This document shows positions 1 to 8,188 of a stretch of 57,065 nucleotides of DNA, one piece after another; the first letter of the stretch is position 1, and each line of letters opens with the position of its first letter. The translations under genes and the position numbers were made by a program. The notes under the pieces are model-generated. The model did not search any database and had not been told where the DNA came from. It saw only the letters and a list, made by a program, of their open reading frames with translations. Origin of the DNA: Helicobacter sp. TUL (GTDB lineage Bacteria; Campylobacterota; Campylobacteria; Campylobacterales; Helicobacteraceae); assembly GCF_002287135.1 (NCBI RefSeq), contig NZ_NESU01000013.1:1-57065 (forward strand), read 5' to 3'.

Positions 1-342
1 AGAGTTGATATGGGAGATGCAAGTGCGGCAGCAGGTTATGCAGCAGGTGGTGTCAATGGTATGAGAACTGTAGGTGTGATAAATACTGCTAATAATTTTG
101 TGCAAAATAGTTTCCAAAATGTAGCTTTCTATGCTCCAGGTGGAAGTGTTGCTAAGCTTGGCACAAATACAGGATTTATATCTTCTAATAGTAGATATGG
201 TATGGGTGTAGGAAAGTATAACCAACAAATGGCTACACAAGGTATGAGGCAAGAACAAGGAGCAGCCTTAGGAGATACTAAAGGGCTTGGGGGAGGAGGA
301 ATCACAAATAAGGCAAACAGCCTTGATATAGCTATGCCCTAA
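1..342 (+). CDS. 3' end of an unrecognised Gly/Ala-rich protein (partial)
   Basis: The reading frame is open from the first base of the window, so the Met at position 10 need not be the start and the gene probably begins upstream. The visible 113 residues are rich in Gly, Ala, Asn and Met, with no clear membrane segment or catalytic motif and a Gly-rich patch near the C-terminus. I do not recognise the family; such low-complexity C-termini occur in phage structural and conjugation proteins, but nothing here decides this. Its stop (TAA at 340-342) overlaps the stop of the convergent gene on the other strand, so the two ends share a few bases. Confidence 0.5.
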   Translation, partial: RVDMGDASAAAGYAAGGVNGMRTVGVINTANNFVQNSFQNVAFYAPGGSVAKLGTNTGFISSNSRYGMGVGKYNQQMATQGMRQEQGAALGDTKGLGGGGITNKANSLDIAMP

Positions 343-764
343 ACAATAACCCTATGGGTTTTGTTTGCAAGATATTGCTTCACTACAGACAACCCTTGTT
401 GATATAGTGGGTGTTTAGTTTCCTCTCTAGTTTCATCAGCCCAAATTAAAATAAATCCTGTTGGGTTTTGTAGTGGAGCAACTATTTGTAACTCTCCTTT
501 TTCTATAAGGTCAGCTTGTTCATCTTGGGTCATATTTGGGTAAGTTTTTGGGAAAAACTTAAACCCCTCCTCGTGATTTCTTAATCTCTCGATAACCCCT
601 TCCTTCACTGCTCTATCCCAAGCCTTCCAATATGCTTCCCAATATGCCTTTTCCTCTATTTCTCTCAATCTAGCCTCTTCTGCTACGATTTCTTTTGCGA
701 TTTCATCTGCAGTGGGTGTGAATACTGCTGCCCACATTGCTGCACTTGCTATATTGCTAGCCAT
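339..764 (-). CDS. Hypothetical protein, 141 aa
   Basis: I chose the ATG at 764 because AAGGAGGA lies just upstream on the minus strand and a TATAAT box sits about 35 bases upstream. An open frame extends a further 20 codons but has no ribosome site there. The protein starts with a small-residue stretch, then a charged, Trp- and Glu-rich helical region (about residues 20-60, with repeated AYW), then a mixed C-terminal half. No signal peptide or known motif is visible, and I do not recognise the family. It ends tail to tail with the partial gene at the window start, and the tRNA-Met 3' end faces it, so both may belong to an accessory element. Confidence 0.6.
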   Translation of the reverse strand: MASNIASAAMWAAVFTPTADEIAKEIVAEEARLREIEEKAYWEAYWKAWDRAVKEGVIERLRNHEEGFKFFPKTYPNMTQDEQADLIEKGELQIVAPLQNPTGFILIWADETREETKHPLYQQGLSVVKQYLANKTHRVIV

Positions 765-797
765 AGTGTCCTCCTTAGTTTTAATTTCTGTGTGGAT

Positions 798-803
798 TAT
801 AAC
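798..803 (-). promoter_or_regulatory. Putative -10 box of the 141-aa hypothetical gene
   Basis: On the minus strand this reads TATAAT, about 34 bases upstream of the ATG at 764, which has a strong ribosome site. No convincing -35 box is seen, as is common for housekeeping promoters in this group. Confidence 0.45.
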
Positions 804-895
804 AGAAAATATAGGTGGTTTCAAAAGCTATGAAAGATTATAAGGATTGGTTATAAAATGACTAAAGCGGATTGTGATAGCAAAATCTGTGGTAA

Positions 896-972
896 TGGTG
901 TCAAGGGGGAGACTTGAACTCCCGACCTCCGGCTTATGAGACCAGCGCTCTAACCAGCTGAGCTACCCTGAC
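896..972 (-). tRNA. tRNA-Met (anticodon CAT)
   Basis: The minus strand folds as a full cloverleaf. The acceptor stem GTCAGGG pairs with CCTTGAC, with one G-T pair. The D arm starts AGCTCAGC, the anticodon loop is CTCATAA with anticodon CAT, the T arm carries GTTCAAGTC, and CCA is encoded at 896-898. The first base pairs normally, so this is not an initiator tRNA. Elongator tRNA-Met is most likely; tRNA-Ile with a lysidine-modified CAT anticodon cannot be ruled out by eye. Its 3' end faces the unrecognised genes at 1-764. Confidence 0.93.
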
Positions 973-1050
973 ATCACTTGTGGTAAGTAGGTGTAAATTA
1001 AAAAGTGCGTATTGTAAAAAAACTTTGCTTAAAAGGCATTGAAATAACAC

Positions 1051-1596
1051 TTAGCCCAAATAATCCCCTTGCATTATTTGCTCATACGCATTTTTATAGC
1101 GCTTGATAAAACTTTCAATTTGGCTATTTTGCACGCCAAATGCTTTGAGTTGGTGTTGGGTTGTCGCGTCTATTTGCGCACTCTCCATATCTTTGCGTCC
1201 CTGATACAAATCTGTAAATCTATACAAGCCTTGTGCCATAAGCATTTTTTGAGATTCACTTAAGCCTTGTGAAGCAAATACAAAGGCGCGATATTCTTCA
1301 TCACTCATAAGCTCTAAGATTTTCAAACCATATGTGATACGATTTGGGTGCAGATTTTCATCGGTATTTTGAGAATCTTGGGCTTGATTTTGGGTTATGT
1401 CTTGCGTAGCAGTGATAGATTGCAAATCCTTAGAATCTTTAGAATCTTTGGTGCGTGAAGTGCTTTTGTCCTCTGTCGTGGCTAGTGTTTGATTTTGATT
1501 TGTATCCTCTGCTTTTTGATGTTGCGCTGTAGGATCGTTTTGCGTCGCATACGATGATGATAAAAATGGGGTATTGATAGTATTATTAATCTGCAA
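1051..1596 (-). CDS. Hypothetical protein with disordered N-terminus, 181 aa
   Basis: The start is a TTG at 1596, supported by TTAGGAG six bases upstream; no ATG fits. Residues 1-85 are low in complexity and rich in Gln, Ser, Thr, Asp and Asn, including a repeated SKD, so they are likely disordered. Residues 90-181 look folded and helical, with an ELMSDEEYRAF segment and a C-terminal helix rich in Tyr and Lys. There is no signal peptide or membrane helix. I do not recognise the family. It stands alone between the tRNA-Met and the divergent argD. Its make-up resembles the small protein at 9522-9845, but I see no clear homology. Confidence 0.7.
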   Translation of the reverse strand: MQINNTINTPFLSSSYATQNDPTAQHQKAEDTNQNQTLATTEDKSTSRTKDSKDSKDLQSITATQDITQNQAQDSQNTDENLHPNRITYGLKILELMSDEEYRAFVFASQGLSESQKMLMAQGLYRFTDLYQGRKDMESAQIDATTQHQLKAFGVQNSQIESFIKRYKNAYEQIMQGDYLG

Positions 1597-1729
1597 GTAA
1601 AGCTCCTAAAATAAATAACCACAAGCCCAAAAGCAAAAAACACTCCACAATTTGTCATTTGCTCTATAACATTTCAAGTTTCTACGCCCAACATACCTAA
1701 AATTTTGCTTGTTTTTACTCCCATTTTGC

Positions 1730-1735
1730 TACAAT
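1730..1735 (+). promoter_or_regulatory. Putative extended -10 box upstream of argD
   Basis: TACAAT preceded by TGC, 29 bases before the argD ATG. The same TGC-TACAAT arrangement recurs upstream of the genes at 5176, 18793 and 55443, which supports it as the local promoter style. Confidence 0.5.
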
Positions 1736-1763
1736 TACCAAACCAAACTTTAGGAGATTTGCT

Positions 1764-3023
1764 ATGGCAAAATGTAGCGCACAACAAACAAGTAAAACAG
1801 AGGAATTAGACCACATAAAAGCTCTAGATCAAGCATATGTGCTTCCAACCTATGCACGAGCAGATATCGCCTTTATCAAAGGACAAGGCGCAAGAGTGCA
1901 AGATACGCAAGGCAAAGATTATATCGATTTTGGCAGTGGCATAGGCGTAAGTTCGCTAGGACACAATCACAAAGCCTTGCAAAAAGCCATCAAAAAAAGT
2001 GCAAAAACACTCATTCACACCTCTAATCTCTACTATATCAAACCTCAAGCCAAACTTGCCAAGCGACTTGTCAAATACTATCAAAATGGCAGTGATGAGA
2101 CTACCAAATGGCGTGTGTTTTTTGGGAATTCTGGTGCAGAGGCAAATGAATGTGCGATAAAAATCGCGCGTAAGTTTGGGCAAGAAGATGGGCGTTATAA
2201 AATCATCACGCTAGATTCTAGCTTCCATGGGCGCACCATAGCTACACTCAAAGCCACAGGACAAGATAAATTTCACAAACATTTTGCGCCATTCCCTGAT
2301 GGTTTTGTCCGCGCCAAAGATCTCTCTGATATACCAAATAAAATAGATTCTCACACTATCGCCGTGCTTTTGGAGCTTGTGCAAGGAGAGGGCGGAATCA
2401 ACGCGCTAGATATACAACAAGTCCAACACCTAGCCAAGCTTTTAAAAGAACAAAATATCTTGCTTATGATTGATGAAGTCCAAAGCGGAATCTATCGTAG
2501 TGGAGAAATCTTTGCTTCAAAAATCTATGGCATACAACCCGATGTCATCACAATGGCAAAAGGTTTGGCTGGTGGTGTGCCAATTGGTGCGTGTATGACA
2601 AGGCTTATAGATGTATTTGCACCCGGTGATCACGGAAGCACTTTTGGGGGAAATTTCCTTAGCACAAATGCAGGTTTATGTGTGCTAAAAACACTAGAAA
2701 AAATGCGCAAAAACACAACCCTAGCTACGACAATACAATATTTTCATGCTAAGCTAGATTCTCTTGTGAAATCCTATCCTAAGCTTTTTATCAAACGCGT
2801 AGGTTTGGGGCTTATGTGTGGTTTGCAAACGCATAATGCAGAAATCCTCACACAATGCCTTGATGCATGCCTCAAGCATCGTGTGCTTGTATTGCGATCA
2901 GGAGGAAATGTCTTACGCTTTTTACCACCATTGACAATCACGCAAGAAGAGATTGATGAAGGTTTTGCGCGATTTACTTGTGCGATGAAAGAACTTAGCG
3001 CTCATAAGAAATCAAGAATCTAA
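1764..3023 (+). CDS. argD: Acetylornithine aminotransferase (class III, PLP-dependent)
   Basis: This enzyme transfers an amino group to N-acetylglutamate semialdehyde in arginine synthesis; the family can also serve N-succinyl-diaminopimelate in lysine synthesis. The 419 residues match the family length. The NSGAEANE phosphate-binding motif is at about 122-129, DEVQ at 237-240 holds the PLP-contacting Asp, and Lys266 in TMAKGLAGG is the Schiff-base lysine. The N-terminal extension before YVLPTYARAD is slightly long. AGGAG precedes the ATG. The helicase gene starts two bases after its stop, so the two are probably co-transcribed. Related class III transaminases cannot be fully excluded, but the motif order fits ArgD best. 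Confidence 0.93.
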   Translation: MAKCSAQQTSKTEELDHIKALDQAYVLPTYARADIAFIKGQGARVQDTQGKDYIDFGSGIGVSSLGHNHKALQKAIKKSAKTLIHTSNLYYIKPQAKLAKRLVKYYQNGSDETTKWRVFFGNSGAEANECAIKIARKFGQEDGRYKIITLDSSFHGRTIATLKATGQDKFHKHFAPFPDGFVRAKDLSDIPNKIDSHTIAVLLELVQGEGGINALDIQQVQHLAKLLKEQNILLMIDEVQSGIYRSGEIFASKIYGIQPDVITMAKGLAGGVPIGACMTRLIDVFAPGDHGSTFGGNFLSTNAGLCVLKTLEKMRKNTTLATTIQYFHAKLDSLVKSYPKLFIKRVGLGLMCGLQTHNAEILTQCLDACLKHRVLVLRSGGNVLRFLPPLTITQEEIDEGFARFTCAMKELSAHKKSRI

Positions 3024-3025
3024 AA

Positions 3026-5101
3026 ATGAGCAAACTCTCTAAAGCTCTCCAATCCCTCAATCCATCACAACGCCAAGCAGTAGAACATACTGAAGGCGCG
3101 TTGCTTATTCTTGCTGGTGCAGGAAGTGGCAAAACAAAAACACTTACTACGCGCCTTGCCTATCTTATAGAGGGCTTAGGGATTTTGGCACAAAACACCC
3201 TCACTCTTACTTTTACCAACAAAGCAGCCGCAGAAATGCGTGAGCGCGCTATGACGCTTTTAGAATCTAGCACCCAAATACCACCGCTCCTTTGCACATT
3301 TCATAAGTTTGGCTTGCTTTTTTTGCGCTTTCACATACATCATTTAGGACGCAACGCAAACTTCACACTTTTAGATTCTGATGATTGCAAACGCATTATA
3401 AAAAAACTCTCACCCAACATCGCTCCACAAAGAGTTTTGGGCTATATCAGTAGTTGCAAAAATGCCTCACTAAGTCCAGAATCTGCCGCCGCCTACGCAC
3501 ATACTCCAGAATATAAAACTATGCATCGCATATATGTCGAATATGAAGAGTTTTTGCGCACAAAAAATATGCTAGATTTTGATGATTTACTCTATCTCAC
3601 ATGCGAGATTCTCGCTACAAACAAAGATTTATCCCTACAGACAAGCAAACATTATCAATACATTATGGTTGATGAATACCAAGACACAAATGAGATTCAA
3701 TATAGGCTCCTCTCCTATCTCACAAGTGCGCACACTAATCTTTGTGTTGTTGGTGATGATGATCAAAGTATTTATGGTTGGCGTGGAGCAGATATCAATA
3801 ATATTTTAAATTTTCAACGACAATTTCACAATGCCACACTTATCAAACTCGAACAAAACTATCGCTCTACACCCCAAATCTTGCAAGTAGCCAATGCACT
3901 CATCGCACACAATACACATCGCTTAGGCAAAAAACTCCAAAGTATGCAAGAAAACGGACAAGAAGTAGAAACTTTGCACTCTCAAGATGAAGCACATGAG
4001 GGACACGCCATAGCAACGCTTATTGCCCAAGCCCTACAACAAGGTGAACACGCAAGTAATTTTGCAGTGCTTTTTCGGCTTAATGCACTCTCGCGCAGCA
4101 TAGAAGAATCCTTTAATAAAGCAAGAATACCTTATAAAATCATTGGCGCTATGCGTTTTTATGAACGCGCAGAAGTCAAGGATTTGCTAAGTTACCTACG
4201 CTTTGTGCATAATTTTGATGATGATTATTCGCTACTACGTATCATTAATAAGCCGCGTCGTGGTATTGGTAAAAAGACTCAAGAAACCCTAGAATCTATC
4301 GCGCGATCCAAACAAATGAGTATTGCAAAAACATTTTTTACATACAAAAATGAGTGCTTGCAGGCTATCGGAGCAAAAAATACCAAAACGCTTGAAGAAT
4401 TTTTTGCCAAACTCACAAATCTACAGGCGCTTTTAGATTCTGATAGGCTTGGCTTTATTGAATCTTTGCAAGAATGGCTAGACTTCAGCAATGAATTTAG
4501 TGCTTTAGAATCTGTGGATAGAATCGCAAACATTGAGGAATTTTATGGGCTTTTGCGTGATTTTGTCGTGCATAGTCCAGATGAAAGTTTGCAAGATTTT
4601 TTAAATAATATTGCGCTTAGCTCAAGTAGTGATGAACAAGTCGGAGATTGCGTGAGTTGTATGAGCATACATAGCGCCAAAGGCTTAGAGTTTGATGTTG
4701 TCTTTGTGATAGGACTTGAAGAGGAGATTTTCCCTATCTCTAGTGGCGAAGAACTGCAAGAAGAACGACGATTGGGATATGTCGCTTTTACGAGGGCAAA
4801 ACGCAAACTTTATCTGTGCAGTGTAGAAAGTAGATTTGTGCATGGTAAGCGTCGATTTTTGCGCCCATCTAGGTTTTTGGCAGAATCTGGAGTGCGTGAA
4901 TCTAGCACCCTAAAAGCACATTCTTTAGGGGATAGTCAAGACAAAGATGAAGCAATCGGTGTCAATGATATGGTAATGCACAAAGTTTTTGGCACAGGGC
5001 GTGTGTGTGAAGTGCGAAATAATGGCGGACAAATAGCCTTAAAAATCAATTTTGGAGGCAATGAACGCGTGATACTTGAGAGTTTTGTGCAAAAAATCTA
5101 A
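3026..5101 (+). CDS. uvrD: UvrD/Rep/PcrA-type superfamily 1 DNA helicase
   Basis: An ATP-driven 3'-5' DNA helicase of the kind used in nucleotide excision repair, mismatch repair or replication restart. The Q-motif LNPSQRQAV (about 11-19) precedes Walker A GAGSGKT (31-37). DEYQDTN is near residue 215, followed by VVGDDDQSIYGWRGA, the QNYRS motif, and a C-terminal SAKGLEF and VAFTRAKR block. The length of 691 residues is normal for UvrD/Rep proteins, and the last 60 residues include a VMHKVFGTGRV segment seen in UvrD/PcrA tails. It lies two bases after argD. Choosing between uvrD, rep and pcrA needs a phylogeny; Helicobacter usually has one such gene, called uvrD. Confidence 0.92.
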   Translation: MSKLSKALQSLNPSQRQAVEHTEGALLILAGAGSGKTKTLTTRLAYLIEGLGILAQNTLTLTFTNKAAAEMRERAMTLLESSTQIPPLLCTFHKFGLLFLRFHIHHLGRNANFTLLDSDDCKRIIKKLSPNIAPQRVLGYISSCKNASLSPESAAAYAHTPEYKTMHRIYVEYEEFLRTKNMLDFDDLLYLTCEILATNKDLSLQTSKHYQYIMVDEYQDTNEIQYRLLSYLTSAHTNLCVVGDDDQSIYGWRGADINNILNFQRQFHNATLIKLEQNYRSTPQILQVANALIAHNTHRLGKKLQSMQENGQEVETLHSQDEAHEGHAIATLIAQALQQGEHASNFAVLFRLNALSRSIEESFNKARIPYKIIGAMRFYERAEVKDLLSYLRFVHNFDDDYSLLRIINKPRRGIGKKTQETLESIARSKQMSIAKTFFTYKNECLQAIGAKNTKTLEEFFAKLTNLQALLDSDRLGFIESLQEWLDFSNEFSALESVDRIANIEEFYGLLRDFVVHSPDESLQDFLNNIALSSSSDEQVGDCVSCMSIHSAKGLEFDVVFVIGLEEEIFPISSGEELQEERRLGYVAFTRAKRKLYLCSVESRFVHGKRRFLRPSRFLAESGVRESSTLKAHSLGDSQDKDEAIGVNDMVMHKVFGTGRVCEVRNNGGQIALKINFGGNERVILESFVQKI

Positions 5102-5137
5102 CAACTTTCATTTAATCTAGCTTTGAGCTAAATTTGC

Positions 5138-5143
5138 TACAAT
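5138..5143 (+). promoter_or_regulatory. Putative extended -10 box for the 5176 gene and nadK operon
   Basis: TGC-TACAAT, 33 bases before the ATG at 5176, in the short gap after uvrD. It would drive the membrane-anchored protein and probably nadK-recN-NFACT behind it. Confidence 0.5.
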
Positions 5144-5175
5144 AAAGCAAGGATTTTGACATTAGGGGATAGACA

Positions 5176-5769
5176 ATGGAAAAGAAAAGAGGTAGTAAGT
5201 TAGGATTGTATCTTGTGCTTGTGGCAGTGTTGTTACTCATCATACTTGGTGCAATTTATTATATCTTGCTTGGATCACAAAATAATATCTTAGAACGCAA
5301 GGAACTAGGGCTTTCTGTGGAGCGATCCCAAGATGATGCCAAAGACGCACAGATTAAGCGTCTAGAAGCTGAAGCAAAAGCACTAAGAAGCGAAAAGGAT
5401 AGCGTATCTTTAACACTCAATTATATGATAAAACCACAAGAAACACTTGTGAGTGAATGTGGCGTTTTGCCTGTGGGCAAATGGAGTCTTAATCAAAAAT
5501 GCCAACAAACACTCGCAGAGAATCTCAAACGCACATTAGAAGACAAAAGAGTTGTGGCTATCGAAGTGAGTGGAGTTGTGGATACGCGACCTTATGGCGG
5601 CTCTAGTCCAGAACTCAAACAAGAGGGCTTAGCAAGTTTCCGCGCAAAAGAGGCTATACTTTTTGTGCAAAAAAATGCGCCAAATATTGCCGTATTTGAA
5701 GGTCTTTCCCAACAAATACCAAATAAACGCGGATTTGTCGTTAAAGCCTATTATGTGGTGAAAAACTAG
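5176..5769 (+). CDS. Membrane-anchored protein of unknown function, 197 aa
   Basis: A basic N-terminus (MEKKRGSK) is followed by one hydrophobic segment at about residues 10-32, then a charged helix rich in Glu, Lys and Ala (about 45-75, possibly a coiled coil), and a mixed domain from about 75 to the end. The layout suggests an inner-membrane anchor with the rest outside the cytoplasm. The C-terminal part (VSGVVDTRPYGG, then an Ala/Arg helix) loosely resembles the layout of OmpA-like domains, but the peptidoglycan-binding residues are not clear. It sits five bases before nadK, so it is probably in that operon. I would not assign a function. Confidence 0.75.
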   Translation: MEKKRGSKLGLYLVLVAVLLLIILGAIYYILLGSQNNILERKELGLSVERSQDDAKDAQIKRLEAEAKALRSEKDSVSLTLNYMIKPQETLVSECGVLPVGKWSLNQKCQQTLAENLKRTLEDKRVVAIEVSGVVDTRPYGGSSPELKQEGLASFRAKEAILFVQKNAPNIAVFEGLSQQIPNKRGFVVKAYYVVKN

Positions 5770-5774
5770 GTTGT

Positions 5775-6635
5775 ATGCTAGAGGTTACCAAAGTCGCTAA
5801 AATCGGCGTGGTTTTGCGCCCATCAAGTCCAGATTTACGAGAAGTCTTTGAAAGCATAAATACAATCTTTCAAGCTCATAATATAGAACTAAAGCTAGAT
5901 TCTATTAGTGCGGCGATGATAGGACTTAGGGGGGTAGATTTTAGCACCTTGATAGAATGGAGTGATATTTTACTATCCATTGGGGGCGATGGGACGCTTA
6001 TTGCGATGATTCGGCGAAGCTATGGTAAAAATATCGCTTGTATGGGTATAAATACCGGTAGATTGGGGTTTTTGACAGCCATTATGCCACATCAATTAGA
6101 ATCATTTCTCCCACATCTCCAAAATGCTACATATGATTTACAAGCACATATGATGCTAGAATGCAGTATCTTACGCGATAACAAACCTTATTGCACACTC
6201 TTTGCGCTCAATGAATTTTTGATTTCCAAACAAACACTATCCGGACTTATTGATATTGAAGCAAAAATCAATGGGTGGAGCTTTAATACATATTTTTGTG
6301 ATTCGCTTATCGTAGGAACTCCTACAGGCTCAACAGCCTATAATATCTCTGTGGGTGGATCAGTGGTATATCCACACTGCAAAAATATCTTACTCACGCC
6401 TGTAGCCCCTCATTCTTTGACACAACGCCCACTTATTGTAGATAGCGGTGTGAAACTAGAATTTAGTGTGCGTGAAAAAGCATTGCTTATTATTGATGGA
6501 CAAGAAAGTATTGATATCTTGCCAAAAGATACGATTCTTATCCATCAATCGCCCAAAGATGCCTACCTCATCTATCCAAAAGATCGCAATTATTTTGAAA
6601 TTTTGCGTGAAAAATTTAAGTGGGGTGAGCTATGA
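5775..6635 (+). CDS. nadK: NAD kinase
   Basis: It phosphorylates NAD to NADP using ATP or polyphosphate in the cytoplasm. The hallmark GGDGT lies at about residue 70 in LLSIGGDGTLIAM, followed by GINTGRLGFL and, later, the TPTGSTAYNISVGGS motif that closes the nucleotide site. The length of 286 residues is typical. The stop overlaps the recN start as ATGA (6632-6635), so translation is coupled. The order nadK-recN-NFACT is also known in H. pylori. Confidence 0.95.
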   Translation: MLEVTKVAKIGVVLRPSSPDLREVFESINTIFQAHNIELKLDSISAAMIGLRGVDFSTLIEWSDILLSIGGDGTLIAMIRRSYGKNIACMGINTGRLGFLTAIMPHQLESFLPHLQNATYDLQAHMMLECSILRDNKPYCTLFALNEFLISKQTLSGLIDIEAKINGWSFNTYFCDSLIVGTPTGSTAYNISVGGSVVYPHCKNILLTPVAPHSLTQRPLIVDSGVKLEFSVREKALLIIDGQESIDILPKDTILIHQSPKDAYLIYPKDRNYFEILREKFKWGEL

Positions 6636-8188
6636 TTACACGGATTTTAATCAACAACTCTCCGGCTTTCAAACTCCTAGAACTTCAGCTTTTTAAGGGC
6701 TTTAATGTCTTTAGCGGAAGTAGTGGGAGTGGAAAATCAGTTTTTATGGAATCACTGCTTGCAATCTTTGGGATTAAAGATTCTAATGCAGATCTTATTG
6801 AGGCTAATATCACTATTGACTGGATGCAAGTCCCCCAAGATGTCAAGGAACTGCTAGAAGATGGTGATGATGAGATTGTTTTAAGCATTTTGCGCAAAGA
6901 AAAAGTGCGTTATTTCCTCAATCATCAATCTAGCTCCAAAAAACGCCTCAATGAGCTTGTATCCGGATTTGGTAAGCATATCAGTGCCAAAGGCGATGAG
7001 GATTTAAAACCTGCAAATATTTTGCGCATTTTAGATGCTTTTATTGCAACCAAAAATCCCAACCACGCCAAAAATTTGGAAATCTGCAAACAAAAATTTG
7101 CCAAGCTCCAAGAAATCCAAAAAAGCCTTAGCGAAATTATTGCGCAAGAAAGTCAGATTCAAACACTCAAAGAAATAGCAGAGTTTGAAATTAAAAAAAT
7201 AGAATCTATCGCCCCAAAAGAAGGCGAATACGAGGAGCTTTTGGAGCTGAAAAAAACACTTTCACGACAAGAAAAAATCGCTCAAGAAATCCAAAATGTC
7301 CGCACAGCTTTAGAGAATCTACATTGTATAGATACATTTTTGGGACTTGTTGATGAACAATGTCCGGCGTTTTTTGATGGGCTAAATGAACTTGAAGCGC
7401 TTTTAGAATCTAAAGAGCAGCAACTCCACTCGCTTGAGGATATTAACCCAGAATCCCTACTTAATCGCATAAGCGATATATCAGAGCTTTTGCGCAAATA
7501 TGGCAGTGTAGAGGAAGCATTGGCACACCTTGCCACGCAAAAACAAAAACTCACCCAATATGAAAATATGGCATTTGACAAGCAAGAATTGCAAAAATCT
7601 CAAGAACTTTTAGAAAGTGAGCTTCATACCCTTGCACAAACCTTGCACACACAACGCTTAGAATCTAAAGAGGCTTTTGCAAACGAGTTAGGTGCACTTA
7701 TGCAAGAATTGCGCCTCAAAGATTTGCATATAGAGATTGATACAAAAACACTTGATAGTAGCGGGATTAGCGTGTGCAATCTCACGCTTGGCACAAGCAC
7801 AATCAACACCCTAAGTGCAGGAGAATACAATCGTGCGCGACTAGGGCTTATGTGTCTTGATGTCTCTATTAGTCCTCGTGCTGGACTTTTAGTGCTTGAT
7901 GAGATTGATGCAAATCTTAGCGGTGAAGAGAGCGAGGGTGTGGCAAAAATCCTTAAAAAACTTTCGCACTCATATCAGATATTTGCCATTTCGCACCAAC
8001 CACATATGCCCACCTTGGCAGACAATCACTATCTTGTCTATAAAAATGGCGCATATAGCGATGTCAAATTGCTTGATACGCAAGGACGCATTGAAGAAAT
8101 CGCACGTATGATTAGTGGATCGCAAGTTACCAAAGAAGCATTAGAGTTTGCCAAAGGTGTGTTAGCCAAAAATGGTATAAAAGTATGA
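6632..8188 (+). CDS. recN: DNA repair protein RecN (SMC-like ATPase)
   Basis: RecN acts early in recombinational repair of double-strand breaks. Walker A GSSGSGKS is at about 29-36. The middle (about 130-340) is a charged coiled coil rich in Glu, Lys and Gln. The signature region reads LSAGE near residue 393 rather than the usual LSGGE, and Walker B LLVLDEIDANLSGEES is near 420, followed by an AISHQPHMPT His loop. At 518 residues it is slightly shorter than E. coli RecN, as in other Helicobacter. Its start and stop each overlap a neighbour as ATGA, placing it in the middle of the nadK-recN-NFACT operon. Confidence 0.92.
   Translation: MITRILINNSPAFKLLELQLFKGFNVFSGSSGSGKSVFMESLLAIFGIKDSNADLIEANITIDWMQVPQDVKELLEDGDDEIVLSILRKEKVRYFLNHQSSSKKRLNELVSGFGKHISAKGDEDLKPANILRILDAFIATKNPNHAKNLEICKQKFAKLQEIQKSLSEIIAQESQIQTLKEIAEFEIKKIESIAPKEGEYEELLELKKTLSRQEKIAQEIQNVRTALENLHCIDTFLGLVDEQCPAFFDGLNELEALLESKEQQLHSLEDINPESLLNRISDISELLRKYGSVEEALAHLATQKQKLTQYENMAFDKQELQKSQELLESELHTLAQTLHTQRLESKEAFANELGALMQELRLKDLHIEIDTKTLDSSGISVCNLTLGTSTINTLSAGEYNRARLGLMCLDVSISPRAGLLVLDEIDANLSGEESEGVAKILKKLSHSYQIFAISHQPHMPTLADNHYLVYKNGAYSDVKLLDTQGRIEEIARMISGSQVTKEALEFAKGVLAKNGIKV

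Noticed and set aside
10-342. Assignment of the first partial gene to a TrbL/VirB6 conjugation protein or phage tail protein
   Set aside because: Only a low-complexity C-terminus is visible and no specific motif supports either.
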